64,000 bases of DNA from Flavobacterium sp. (GTDB lineage Bacteria; Bacteroidota; Bacteroidia; Flavobacteriales; Flavobacteriaceae), in contig NZ_JAGIAV010000001.1 of assembly GCF_017744675.1 (NCBI RefSeq), positions 124,001-188,000 of the forward strand. Reading direction: 5' to 3'. Made by a program: the position numbers and the translations under genes. Shown in pieces: positions 7,659 through 15,399 of this stretch. The notes below the pieces were generated by a model. It worked only from the letters and a program-made list of their open reading frames with translations. It was not told the origin of the DNA and did not search any database. How positions within the stretch are numbered: the stretch's first letter is position 1; each line of letters starts with the position of its first letter.

Positions 7659-8090
7659 ATGCGTTACTTAAAATTTCTCTTTCTTGCATTTTTACTAATG
7701 CTTTCTTTTAAAGGTATCTGTCAAGATAAAATTTCACAGCAAGTGCTGGATCGTTTAAAAGCCCAGCAAACCTGCTGGAATAATGGTGATCTTGAAGGTT
7801 ACCTCAATTTTTATGCTCCTGTAGATTCTGTACGCATGATTTACAGTGGCGGTGTTGTATATGGAAAAAACAATATCGCTGATTTCTTCAAAAAATACTG
7901 GCCAAAAGAAAGAATGGGAAAATTGACTATGACTGATTTTGTTGTTGAACCACTTTCAAAAAAAGATGCATTTGTAAGTGCAAAATTTAGTGTCGAGGCT
8001 CCAAATGGCAAAAACAGTTCCGGCCACTTTTCAGGAATAATGCGAAAAATAAATGGTGTTTGGTATTTGTATGTTGATCATTCTGGGTAA
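7659..8090 (+). CDS. Secreted NTF2-like (DUF4440) protein
   Basis: A 143-aa protein with a signal peptide (about residues 1-21, ending GICQ). A single SnoaL/NTF2-like cone fold follows, recognisable by KAQQTCWNNGDLEGYLNFY, the SGGVVYGKNNI turn, and the terminal strand NGVWYLYVDHSG. Such domains bind small hydrophobic ligands or act as ketosteroid-isomerase-like enzymes; many exported ones are uncharacterised. It begins 25 bases after the membrane-protein pair on the same strand and may be read with them. Confidence 0.75.
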   Translation: MRYLKFLFLAFLLMLSFKGICQDKISQQVLDRLKAQQTCWNNGDLEGYLNFYAPVDSVRMIYSGGVVYGKNNIADFFKKYWPKERMGKLTMTDFVVEPLSKKDAFVSAKFSVEAPNGKNSSGHFSGIMRKINGVWYLYVDHSG

Positions 8091-8146
8091 TTAAATTGGA
8101 AGAGACAAAACTTAGTTAAAACATAAAATTTATCAATCTGTAAAAT

Positions 8147-8731
8147 ATGGAAAATATAAAAACACTCATCGCAGCATGTGAACTTGAATATGATGAAATT
8201 CAGGAATCAATTCCGGCAGAAGATGAAACGATAAAATTATTAGCAACTTATTTTTCACAGCCACTTCCAGAAGAATTAATCACCTTTTACAAAACCGTTG
8301 GAGGAATAGTATCAGATGAAATCTTCCGTATTTTTTCGCCTGAAAATTTTCTTAATCAAATTCAAGAACGAGAAGAATTAGAACATAATTCAACTGGAAT
8401 TATCGATATGATTATTGCCTTTTGGGGAAATGATAGACCCGAATTTCAGGAATATAAACTGTTTACTAAAGAGGAAACTGAAAAAATAAACAAGGCTTTC
8501 TCCTGTATTGGCTGGATTGTGGCTGAAGAAGATAATTATGAAAGCGGCGAATATGTAATTTTCGACCAAAACGGAAATTTCATGAATTTGTATAGCCATC
8601 AGGATAATCTTGTAAAGACTAAAAATCAATTACTTAAGCTTTTAGAAACTGGTATTCCTGAAAGATCTTTAGAAAATGTCTTGGAAGAACTTTTTGAAAG
8701 AGCTGAAGGAAATTTAAGCCGATGGGAGTAA
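8147..8731 (+). CDS. SMI1/KNR4-like family protein
   Basis: A 194-aa cytosolic, acidic protein. The segment LPEELITFYKTVGGI near residue 44, followed by FRIFSPENF, matches the opening of SMI1/KNR4 domains. The later AFSCIGWIVAEED-NYESGEYVIFDQNG block fits the fold's central strands. Bacterial SMI1/KNR4 proteins are often immunity proteins of contact-dependent or polymorphic toxins, but no toxin gene is next to this one. Function as an orphan immunity gene is therefore inference. Confidence 0.65.
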   Translation: MENIKTLIAACELEYDEIQESIPAEDETIKLLATYFSQPLPEELITFYKTVGGIVSDEIFRIFSPENFLNQIQEREELEHNSTGIIDMIIAFWGNDRPEFQEYKLFTKEETEKINKAFSCIGWIVAEEDNYESGEYVIFDQNGNFMNLYSHQDNLVKTKNQLLKLLETGIPERSLENVLEELFERAEGNLSRWE

Positions 8732-8800
8732 AATGATATAAAAAAACATTTAACAAAAACCATTTGTACTAAAAACAACTTTTAACAAAATCCAAAATTC

Positions 8801-9361
8801 ATGTCTGAATTAAGCTCATTATACTGCAAAATCAAGATTACAAAACCGCAGCTCGAAAAATTTCTAAACAGCCCGGTCGAAGAACCAAAGCTCAATGAAA
8901 ATTGGTTGAATTTTTGGGAAAGCCGAAAGATGTATTCAAAATCTGTTTTAACTCAAGAAAATCTTTATACTTATAAAGACCATAACAATCAAGGAGTAAT
9001 TGATGGATGGATCGAATACCCTCAAGCAATGGCTTTTTCCGATTATGATGAAACCGCAGAAGAGTGGCATTGGGGAATGATGTTTTTTAGTGAAAATTAT
9101 GTAGAGATGATTCCGATGTTTGCTTTTATCATTAGTTTAGAAAAATATGTGAGCGAAAGTGCAGAAAACAAAGCAATTGTTTTCCCTTTCTTTTGGGGAG
9201 ATGATGATGTAAATGCTTACGTATATTTTGAAAATGGCAAAGCAGTCTTAAGTCCGAAAGTGCAGACTTTAAAAGATGTCGATTCGAATTTTGTTGAACA
9301 AACCAAAGCATTTTTAAACAAAAAATGGAATGAAATGGCCAAAGACATGGAAATGGATTAA
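8801..9361 (+). CDS. Hypothetical acidic protein
   Basis: A 186-aa soluble protein with no signal peptide and no recognised domain. It is rich in aromatic and acidic residues (WHWGMMFFSEN, FPFFWGDDDVNAYVYFENG). This composition and its position after an SMI1/KNR4-like gene recall immunity-type proteins, but no motif proves that. It is separated from its neighbours by 69 and 90 bases. Confidence 0.55.
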   Translation: MSELSSLYCKIKITKPQLEKFLNSPVEEPKLNENWLNFWESRKMYSKSVLTQENLYTYKDHNNQGVIDGWIEYPQAMAFSDYDETAEEWHWGMMFFSENYVEMIPMFAFIISLEKYVSESAENKAIVFPFFWGDDDVNAYVYFENGKAVLSPKVQTLKDVDSNFVEQTKAFLNKKWNEMAKDMEMD

Positions 9362-9439
9362 TCTTTCGTAAATTAAAACAGTAATTTACTCCAAAAAACC
9401 TGTTTTTTACGAGAAGTTATTTTGTAACCAAATTTTAAA

Positions 9440-9447
9440 TACCTTTG
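9440..9447 (+). promoter_or_regulatory. Probable -7 box TACCTTTG before the XRE gene
   Basis: TACCTTTG fits TAnnTTTG and ends five bases before the ATG at 9452. A TTG lies at 9422-9424 with a 15-base spacer, slightly shorter than usual. If used, the transcript would be nearly leaderless. Confidence 0.4.
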
Positions 9448-9451
9448 AATT

Positions 9452-9847
9452 ATGAGCACAGTAACAAGACCAAACCATATAGGGCGAAAAATAAGCCGTA
9501 TCCGTGAACTTCGCGATATGAAGCAAGAAGCTTTGGCGCAAGCTTTGGGGACAAGTCAGCAAACTATATCAACTATAGAAAATAGCGAAAGTATAGATGA
9601 TGATAGACTTGCAGAAATAGCAAAAGCTCTTGGCGTAACCGCAGAAGCAATAAAAAGTTTTTCTGAAGAAAACATGATTACATATTTCAACACTTTTAAT
9701 GACAGTCCTGGAAATTTTGGAAGTTTTGCAAATGGAGCAACTTGTAATTTCAACCCACTTGATAAAGTAGTAGAACTTTACGAACGTTTGGTTCAAGCGG
9801 AAAAAGATAAAGTGGAGTATTTAGAAAAATTATTAAAGGAGAAATAG
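9452..9847 (+). CDS. XRE-family transcriptional regulator
   Basis: A 131-aa DNA-binding protein. Residues about 11-66 form an HTH_3 (Cro/C1-type) domain, with the recognition helix within TSQQTISTIENSE. A short linker (about 78-95, with NSPGNFGSFANG-type composition) leads to a C-terminal heptad segment, LYERLVQAEKDKVEYLEKLL, which probably dimerises the protein. Two relics of this C-terminal segment occur at 45163-45250 and 46719-46815, so the gene belongs to a family that has been copied and lost in this genome. Its target is unknown. Confidence 0.85.
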   Translation: MSTVTRPNHIGRKISRIRELRDMKQEALAQALGTSQQTISTIENSESIDDDRLAEIAKALGVTAEAIKSFSEENMITYFNTFNDSPGNFGSFANGATCNFNPLDKVVELYERLVQAEKDKVEYLEKLLKEK

Positions 9848-9870
9848 ATCTTTCGATTTAATTATAATAT

Positions 9871-9909
9871 AAAAAGCCATTCCTGAAATTTTTAGGAACG
9901 GCTTTTTTG
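9871..9909 (+). terminator. Terminator after the XRE gene
   Basis: AAAAAGCCATTCCT pairs with AGGAACGGCTTTTT around a short AT loop, followed by T. It starts 23 bases after the stop codon. Confidence 0.75.
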
Positions 9910-9927
9910 TTTCAAAACTACTTCACA

Positions 9928-9960
9928 ACCTTTGTCAAAGTTTAAAACTTTGACAAAGGT
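9928..9960. repeat. Palindrome ACCTTTGTCAAAGTTT, 16-bp arms
   Basis: ACCTTTGTCAAAGTTT (9928-9943) and its exact complement (9945-9960) flank one A. The same sequence, missing one C, recurs at 42488-42519. Each 16-bp arm also contains the inner near-palindrome CTTTGTCAAAG. Confidence 0.8.
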
Positions 9961-9980
9961 GTTTTTTTTTAAGAAATGAT

Positions 9981-10103
9981 TTGCCTCCAGCTTTAGCTGG
10001 AGGTAAAAATATTGCCATCACACAGGCTTTAGCCAAAATATCCTTATTTGGCTAAAGCCTATTTGCTGTAAACAAAAAACCTCCAGCTAAAGCTGGAGGC
10101 AAT
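9981..10103. repeat. Nested inverted repeat, 23-bp outer arms that are themselves palindromes
   Basis: The outer arms at 9981-10003 and 10081-10103 are exact inverted copies over 23 bases, and each arm is itself a palindrome (CTCCAGCT ... AGCTGGAG). Between them lies a second inverted repeat, AGGCTTTAGCCAAA at 10024-10037 and its complement at 10047-10060. No gene is inside. The LpxR-like gene ends 77 bases further on. Confidence 0.8.
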
Positions 10104-10179
10104 TGAAAAAATATCTTAATCTGAGTAATCCAGAATGTGTTCTTTTTTTTAATCCTTAGCATTTCGGTGGCTAATAACT

Positions 10180-11148
10180 TTACTTCAACAAAAACCCCAT
10201 CCTTATCGATCCATAAAAATATCCCGAATTGGTATCAATTCCTGGATCTTTGAGTTCTCTTCCGCGATAAAGGAAAGAATAAGAAATATTGAAGTTATTG
10301 TGTCGGTATTTTAACCCTGCTTCACCATTGAAGCGAAGCGGCTCCAAATCAAAAGTAACAGGACTTGTATCGTTAAACATGCTTCCTTCTATAGTGGCGT
10401 CATAAAACTGATAATTGACACTTGGAGCGATATAGAAATAAAACTCTCTAATTTCTGGTTGCGCTTGTGCACTTATCGAAGCATCGTGCATATTGGAATC
10501 GTAAATCGGAAGCAGTTTTTTAAATCCAAATCGAGCCATAAATCCTGTTGAAACTCCCGTAAAAATCGTTCCCAAATTGCCTTCTGACTGCCAATGTAGA
10601 TCTACAAAATCATTATGTTTTGAAGGAAATAGTTTTTTAGAATAAATAGCATGAGCCTGAATTCCTAAAGCGTTATGGATCTGATTTTCCCAGCCATACA
10701 CTTTTTTGTACCCAATCATGTTATGAAAACCTTTCTGGAGCTCTTCACCCAATGCATTTGGACCAAGAAAGCCAATTTGAAAATCGGTTTTTAAAACCGA
10801 TTCACTTTGGTAAAAGAAGTTCTTCCCTACTTCTGCAAAAAGATAACCCGCAAAAGGGCGATCGTTTATGGTTACCGCTTCTTTGTTTAAAAATCGCGGA
10901 TTATAAAGGTATTGTCCAATTCTAAATTCGGTAATTTCTTTATTGATCTTCGGATTGTCGTTTTTAGATAAATACCGAAAAAAAAATTCTAGACCATTGG
11001 TATAATACATATCGTATTTAGACGATGTGTATAAATCGTTATCTGATATAAAACCGATTTCTTTAGTTCTTCCTTGTCCAAAAGTGAGCGTTGCAGTCAA
11101 AATCAGAAAAGCAAGAAGTATTTTTTTACTTCTTTTCTTCTTTTCCAT
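10180..11148 (-). CDS. LpxR-family lipid A deacylase-like outer-membrane protein
   Basis: A 322-aa protein when started at the ATG at 11148, which gives a basic N-terminus and a clean signal peptide (KKILLAFLILTATLTFGQ). A longer reading from 11265 would push 39 unlikely residues in front. The LpxR family (DUF2219) signature is present: ISDNDLY, then YYTNGLEFFF, and later NDRPFAGYLFAEVG. LpxR is an outer-membrane barrel that removes the 3'-acyloxyacyl chain from lipid A, and the repeated amphipathic strands with a terminal aromatic-rich strand fit a barrel. The gene overlaps mtgA by 23 bases, so both are probably in one operon. Activity on this organism's lipid A is inferred. Confidence 0.78.
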   Translation of the reverse strand: MEKKKRSKKILLAFLILTATLTFGQGRTKEIGFISDNDLYTSSKYDMYYTNGLEFFFRYLSKNDNPKINKEITEFRIGQYLYNPRFLNKEAVTINDRPFAGYLFAEVGKNFFYQSESVLKTDFQIGFLGPNALGEELQKGFHNMIGYKKVYGWENQIHNALGIQAHAIYSKKLFPSKHNDFVDLHWQSEGNLGTIFTGVSTGFMARFGFKKLLPIYDSNMHDASISAQAQPEIREFYFYIAPSVNYQFYDATIEGSMFNDTSPVTFDLEPLRFNGEAGLKYRHNNFNISYSFLYRGRELKDPGIDTNSGYFYGSIRMGFLLK

Positions 11149-11914
11149 TGTAATTGATTTTTCCAACATAACGCATTTCGCGCACAATTCGTTCTTTTCT
11201 TCTATTGATATAACTTGAAGATCCTGTAGCTTTAAATTTTCTCGGGTTCGGAAGAATTGCCGCAATTCCTGCCGCCTGCATTGGCGTTAAACTCGAAGCA
11301 TCTCTTCTATACCAATGTTCTGTTGCAGCATAAGCACCATAAACTCCGTCTCCCATTTCAATGCTGTTCAAATAAACTTCCATGATACGTTCTTTGCCCC
11401 AGATAATTTCTATCAGAATAGTAAAATACGCTTCTAGACCTTTACGCAAATAACTTTTGCCTTGCCATAAAAATACGTTTTTGGCCGTCTGCTGTGAGAT
11501 GGTACTTCCGCCTCGAATTCGGCGTCCGCGTTCGTTGCTTTTATAGGCTTTTTGCAGGGCTTTAAAATCGAAACCGTTGTGCGTTAAAAAAGTTCCGTCT
11601 TCACTGGCAATAACCGCTTTTTGCAAATTCATTGAGATTTTATCTAGCGGTTCCCAATCGTGATCAAAATAAACTTCCTTGCCAGCCATTTTATTTTCGA
11701 TGGCACGAATGAGCATTAATGGTGTAAAAGGCACAGGTATATATTTAAAAAATACAACCGAACCAATTGAAAGTCCAAAAAACCATAAAGCAGCTTTGAT
11801 AAAAAACCATTTTACTTTTTCTCCAAAAGAACGATTTGATTTTTTTGAAGATGAAGTTTTAGGTTTTGGTTTGTTTGTCGTAGTTTTTGGTGCTGGTTTT
11901 TTGGTTGCTGCCAT
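11126..11914 (-). CDS. mtgA: Monofunctional biosynthetic peptidoglycan transglycosylase
   Basis: A 262-aa glycosyltransferase-51 enzyme that polymerises lipid II into glycan strands. A Lys/Pro/Thr-rich cytosolic tail (about 1-30) precedes one membrane helix (about 37-57). The catalytic domain shows ASEDGTFLTHNGFD (Glu105 the likely first catalytic acid), RGGSTISQQTAKN (about 134-146) and KERIMEVYLN (about 174-183). No transpeptidase domain follows, which separates it from class A PBPs. Its start shares one base with the stop of the upstream FAD oxidoreductase gene (TAATG), so they are co-translated. Confidence 0.92.
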   Translation of the reverse strand: MAATKKPAPKTTTNKPKPKTSSSKKSNRSFGEKVKWFFIKAALWFFGLSIGSVVFFKYIPVPFTPLMLIRAIENKMAGKEVYFDHDWEPLDKISMNLQKAVIASEDGTFLTHNGFDFKALQKAYKSNERGRRIRGGSTISQQTAKNVFLWQGKSYLRKGLEAYFTILIEIIWGKERIMEVYLNSIEMGDGVYGAYAATEHWYRRDASSLTPMQAAGIAAILPNPRKFKATGSSSYINRRKERIVREMRYVGKINYNGKEEKK

Positions 11915-13026
11915 TATATTAAATCTGCTAATTCTGTTCCTATTAAACTTCCTATCGCCACTCCCATTCCGCCTAAACGCACTCCGCAGAACACGTTTTC
12001 AGAAAGTTGGGTTACGACAGGATTCTTACTATTTCCGATTCCCATGATACCGCTCCATCGGTGCGCAATCTGAAAATCCTGATTTGGTAAAATTACATTT
12101 TTCAGTAAATCTTCCAATTTATTTTGAATAATTTTCGTCTGTCCAAATTCGGTTGTGGTTTCGCCTTCAAAATCAAGGTTTCGGCCTCCGCCTAACAAAA
12201 TGCGATCGTTGATATTTCTGAAATAATAATAACCGCGATCTAAATGAAACGTTCCTTTAATATCTAAATTGTGAATTGGCTCTGTAATAAGAACTTGCGC
12301 CCTTGCGGGTTTTACAGCTCCTTTTGTTAATTCGCCTGCAAAACCATTGGTTGCAAAAAGCAGTTTTTGTGTTTTAAAGCTAAAATCGTTCACTGCAACT
12401 TCTACATGATTTCCTGCATCGGCATACGATTTTACCGTTTGTTGGTTTAAGATTAAAATATCTGCCGAAACTGCTTGCTTTAATAATTCCTGCATCATGT
12501 TTCCAGTATCAATTTGTCCTTCAAACGGATTAAAAATTAAATACTCGTTGATATTTTCAAATCCAAATCGATCTACTTTTTTGGAAAAAACATCAGCTTT
12601 AAAAAGCGGTTTTAAAATATCATTGATAAACGGAATTTTAGAAATGCATTCGTTAAACCCAAATTCATCTTCTTTCAAAAATAATTCATATCCGCCGTGA
12701 GGTTTAAAATCTATTGCCTGATCTCCTAACCTCCTTCGAAGCAGTTGAAGTCCTTTCCAACGTTTTTCAATCAATGCCACAACATCATCTTCTGAATGTG
12801 TTTTGAGATCATCCATAATTTCAGACAAACTTCCGAAACAGGCAAAACCAGCATTTTTTGTACTTGCGCCTTGTGGCAACATTCCGCGTTCTAAAACCAG
12901 AATTTTAGCAGCAGGAAATCTTTCGCGCAAGCGTAATGCAGAATGCAAACCTACAATTCCGCTTCCTACAATAGTATAATCGATATTTGCGAACCAGTTT
13001 TTTAGTTCCCAGTAGCTTAGTTCCAT
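11914..13026 (-). CDS. FAD-dependent oxidoreductase (DAO family)
   Basis: About 370 aa. An N-terminal Rossmann motif TIVGSGIVGLHSALRL with the acidic strand end KILVLERG binds FAD. GASTKNAGFACFG resembles the FAD-contacting loop of glycine/D-amino-acid oxidases. A C-terminal HRWSGIMG and GVRLGGMGVAIG close the FAD site. The substrate is not evident. Possible starts are the ATGs at 13044, 13029 and 13026; the last leaves a short lead before the Rossmann fold and is used here. The gene overlaps mtgA by one base, placing an oxidase, a peptidoglycan polymerase and a lipid A deacylase in one transcription unit. Confidence 0.8.
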   Translation of the reverse strand: MELSYWELKNWFANIDYTIVGSGIVGLHSALRLRERFPAAKILVLERGMLPQGASTKNAGFACFGSLSEIMDDLKTHSEDDVVALIEKRWKGLQLLRRRLGDQAIDFKPHGGYELFLKEDEFGFNECISKIPFINDILKPLFKADVFSKKVDRFGFENINEYLIFNPFEGQIDTGNMMQELLKQAVSADILILNQQTVKSYADAGNHVEVAVNDFSFKTQKLLFATNGFAGELTKGAVKPARAQVLITEPIHNLDIKGTFHLDRGYYYFRNINDRILLGGGRNLDFEGETTTEFGQTKIIQNKLEDLLKNVILPNQDFQIAHRWSGIMGIGNSKNPVVTQLSENVFCGVRLGGMGVAIGSLIGTELADLI

Positions 13027-13044
13027 CATTTTGATAAATTCCAA

Positions 13045-13275
13045 TATTTAAAATTCCAAATCCCAATCTTGGGTTAAATTACTAAATAAAATTCCAAATT
13101 TGAAAATTCCAAATTCCAAGCTTTAACTTCAAAATTTTGATAGCCACGACTCGAGCGATAGCGAACAGGCGAAAAAAATTGTCAAAAAAATAATTCGTGA
13201 ATTCGTGGCGGAAAAACTTACCTGAATTTTAACAATTTTGGAATTTGGAATTTAACAATTTGGGATTTAAAAGTT
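13045..13275. repeat. Inverted short-period repeat (AATTCCAA words)
   Basis: The 285-base gap before the S9 peptidase holds degenerate copies of AAATTCCAAA at 13035-13125 and inverted copies (TTTTGGAATTTGGAATTT) at 13237-13270. Between them is a G/C-richer stretch in which AATTCGTGAATTCGTGG is a short direct repeat. The two AT-rich halves can pair. No gene is visible. Confidence 0.5.
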
Positions 13276-13311
13276 GTATTTTTAGCGCACAAAAAAAGAA
13301 TAAATTAGATT

Positions 13312-15213
13312 ATGAAAAAAGTAGTAGTAGCAACCTTAATAATGATGAGTTTAAATGCTATCGGACAAAATGTAATGTCTCCAGAATTGTTATGGAAATT
13401 AGGACGAGTAACTGCACTCGGACTTTCGAAAGATGAAAAAAATATTGTTTACAAGGTTTCAACGCCTTCTGTAGCCGATAACAAATCGACTTCTAAACTT
13501 TATACGATTCCAGTAAACGGAGGTAATGCCACTGAAATTAAAGACACGAAAGATGTTTTAAAAGACAAAAACATTTCGCCTGACGGAAAATTTGTCGTTT
13601 ATAATGAAGAAGTAAAACTTGAAAGTGTTTTAGGGAAAGATTTCTACCCAAGTCTTAGCAAATCTGATGCTCAAATTTATAATGGTTTAGATTACCGTCA
13701 TTGGGATACTTGGAACGAAGGAAAATTTAATCACGTTTTTTATAAAGAAAACAAAGACGGCGCAAAAGGAACTGACATCATGAAAGGTGAAACTTTCGAT
13801 TCTCCGCAAAAACCTTTTGGTGGTGACGAAGATTATATCTGGTCGCCAGACAGCAAAAGCATTTTTTACGTTTGCAAGAAAAAAGCGGGAACTGCTTATG
13901 CTATTTCTACTAACACCGATATTTATGAGTACAATTTAGAAACTCAAAAAACAACTAATAAAACGGACGGTAATCTAGGTTACGATACAGCTCCGCAATT
14001 TTCTCCAACAGGAAATTTATCTTGGCTGCAAATGAAACGTGACGGTTATGAGTCTGACAAAAACGACATTATTGTTGAGTTTAAAGGAATCAAAACGAAC
14101 TTAACGGCAAACTGGGACGGAACTGTAGATAATTTTATCTGGAGCAAAGACGGAAAAACAGTATTTTTTGTGGCACCAATTGACGGAACAAAACAGCTTT
14201 TCTCTGTTAATTTTCCAGGTCTAACCAAAATCGCAATCAACGTTCGCCAATTGACAAATGGAGATTTTGACGTAAATGATTTAGTTGGTTTTGCTGGCGA
14301 TGATATTATTGTTACAAGAACAGACATGAATCATGCTGCTGAGATTTATTCTTTCAACTTGAAGAAAAACACTTGGAAACAAATCTCAAATGTAAATACA
14401 GATACATATAAAACTTTAGCGTTAAGCAAAACAGAAAAACATTACGTTACTACAACTGATGGCAAAAAAATGCTGGTTTGGGTAATTCTGCCTCCAAATT
14501 TTGATGCTTCAAAAAAATATCCAACTTTGTTATTCTGCCAAGGCGGACCTCAAAGTGCATTGACACAATCGTATTCTTTCCGTTGGAATTTCTCTTTAAT
14601 GGCGGCTAAAGGTTATGTAGTAGTTGCTCCAAACCGTCGAGGTATGCCAGGACATGGTGTTGAATGGAACGAACAAATCAGTAAAGATTGGGGCGGACAA
14701 GTTATGGACGATTACCTTTCTGCTATTGACGATGTGGCAAAAGAAAGCTATGTTGACAAAAGCCGTTTAGGATGTGTTGGCGCTAGTTATGGAGGATATT
14801 CGGTATTTTATTTAGCTGGAATCCATAAAAACCGTTTCAAAACTTTTATCGCTCATGATGGTGTTTTCAATACGGTTTCAATGTTAGGAACAACAGAAGA
14901 AGTTTTCTTTAATAACTGGGATTTTGGCGGACCATATTGGGAAAAAGATAATGCTGTAGCACAAAAAGCATACACTACTTTTAATCCTGCAACTTTGGTT
15001 CAGAACTGGAACAAACCAATTTTAATTTTCCAGGGAGGAAAAGATTTCCGTGTGCCAATCGGACAAGGGCAAGAAGCTTTTCAAGCGGCTCAATTAAGAG
15101 GAATCAAAAGTAGATTTGTGTATTTCCCAGACGAAAATCACTGGGTTTTAAAACCACAAAATGCTCAGGTTTGGCAAGGCGAATTCTTCAAATGGTTAGA
15201 TGAAACTTTATAA
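13312..15213 (+). CDS. Secreted S9-family prolyl-oligopeptidase-like peptidase
   Basis: A 633-aa serine peptidase of clan SC. A signal peptide (about 1-19, ending AIGQ) sends it out of the cytoplasm. Residues about 20-380 resemble a seven-bladed beta-propeller built of repeated SPDGKFVVYN / WSPDSKSIFYV / FSPTGNLSW segments that gates the active site. The C-terminal hydrolase domain has GCVGASYGGYS (nucleophile Ser492), GGKDFRVP (Asp578) and DENHWV (His610). Family members are dipeptidyl or acylaminoacyl peptidases, so it probably degrades peptides in the periplasm. It is monocistronic and ends in a strong terminator. Confidence 0.88.
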   Translation: MKKVVVATLIMMSLNAIGQNVMSPELLWKLGRVTALGLSKDEKNIVYKVSTPSVADNKSTSKLYTIPVNGGNATEIKDTKDVLKDKNISPDGKFVVYNEEVKLESVLGKDFYPSLSKSDAQIYNGLDYRHWDTWNEGKFNHVFYKENKDGAKGTDIMKGETFDSPQKPFGGDEDYIWSPDSKSIFYVCKKKAGTAYAISTNTDIYEYNLETQKTTNKTDGNLGYDTAPQFSPTGNLSWLQMKRDGYESDKNDIIVEFKGIKTNLTANWDGTVDNFIWSKDGKTVFFVAPIDGTKQLFSVNFPGLTKIAINVRQLTNGDFDVNDLVGFAGDDIIVTRTDMNHAAEIYSFNLKKNTWKQISNVNTDTYKTLALSKTEKHYVTTTDGKKMLVWVILPPNFDASKKYPTLLFCQGGPQSALTQSYSFRWNFSLMAAKGYVVVAPNRRGMPGHGVEWNEQISKDWGGQVMDDYLSAIDDVAKESYVDKSRLGCVGASYGGYSVFYLAGIHKNRFKTFIAHDGVFNTVSMLGTTEEVFFNNWDFGGPYWEKDNAVAQKAYTTFNPATLVQNWNKPILIFQGGKDFRVPIGQGQEAFQAAQLRGIKSRFVYFPDENHWVLKPQNAQVWQGEFFKWLDETL

Positions 15214-15236
15214 TTTATAAAAGACCAACTTTTTAG

Positions 15237-15270
15237 CAGCCGTAGATTTACATAATCTACGGCTGTTTTT
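15237..15270 (+). terminator. Terminator after S9 peptidase
   Basis: CAGCCGTAGATT (15237-15248) pairs perfectly with AATCTACGGCTG (15254-15265), followed by five T. Confidence 0.85.
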
Positions 15271-15399
15271 ATTTAGTGACATTTGAATTATGTAAGACAT
15301 TGAAGGTTTTGCTATTCCGAAAACAGATTTTTTTAGATAAATTGCAATGTTTTAATCCCGAGGCTTCGGAACCAAATTCCCTCAATCTATTAGCAAAAT

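Noticed and set aside
9928..10103. CRISPR array
   Set aside because: The repeats are inverted, not direct, have no regular spacers, and no cas genes are near.
11149..11265. 39-codon N-terminal extension of the LpxR-like gene
   Set aside because: It would bury the signal peptide and overlaps the end of mtgA more deeply; the ATG at 11148 gives a clean signal.
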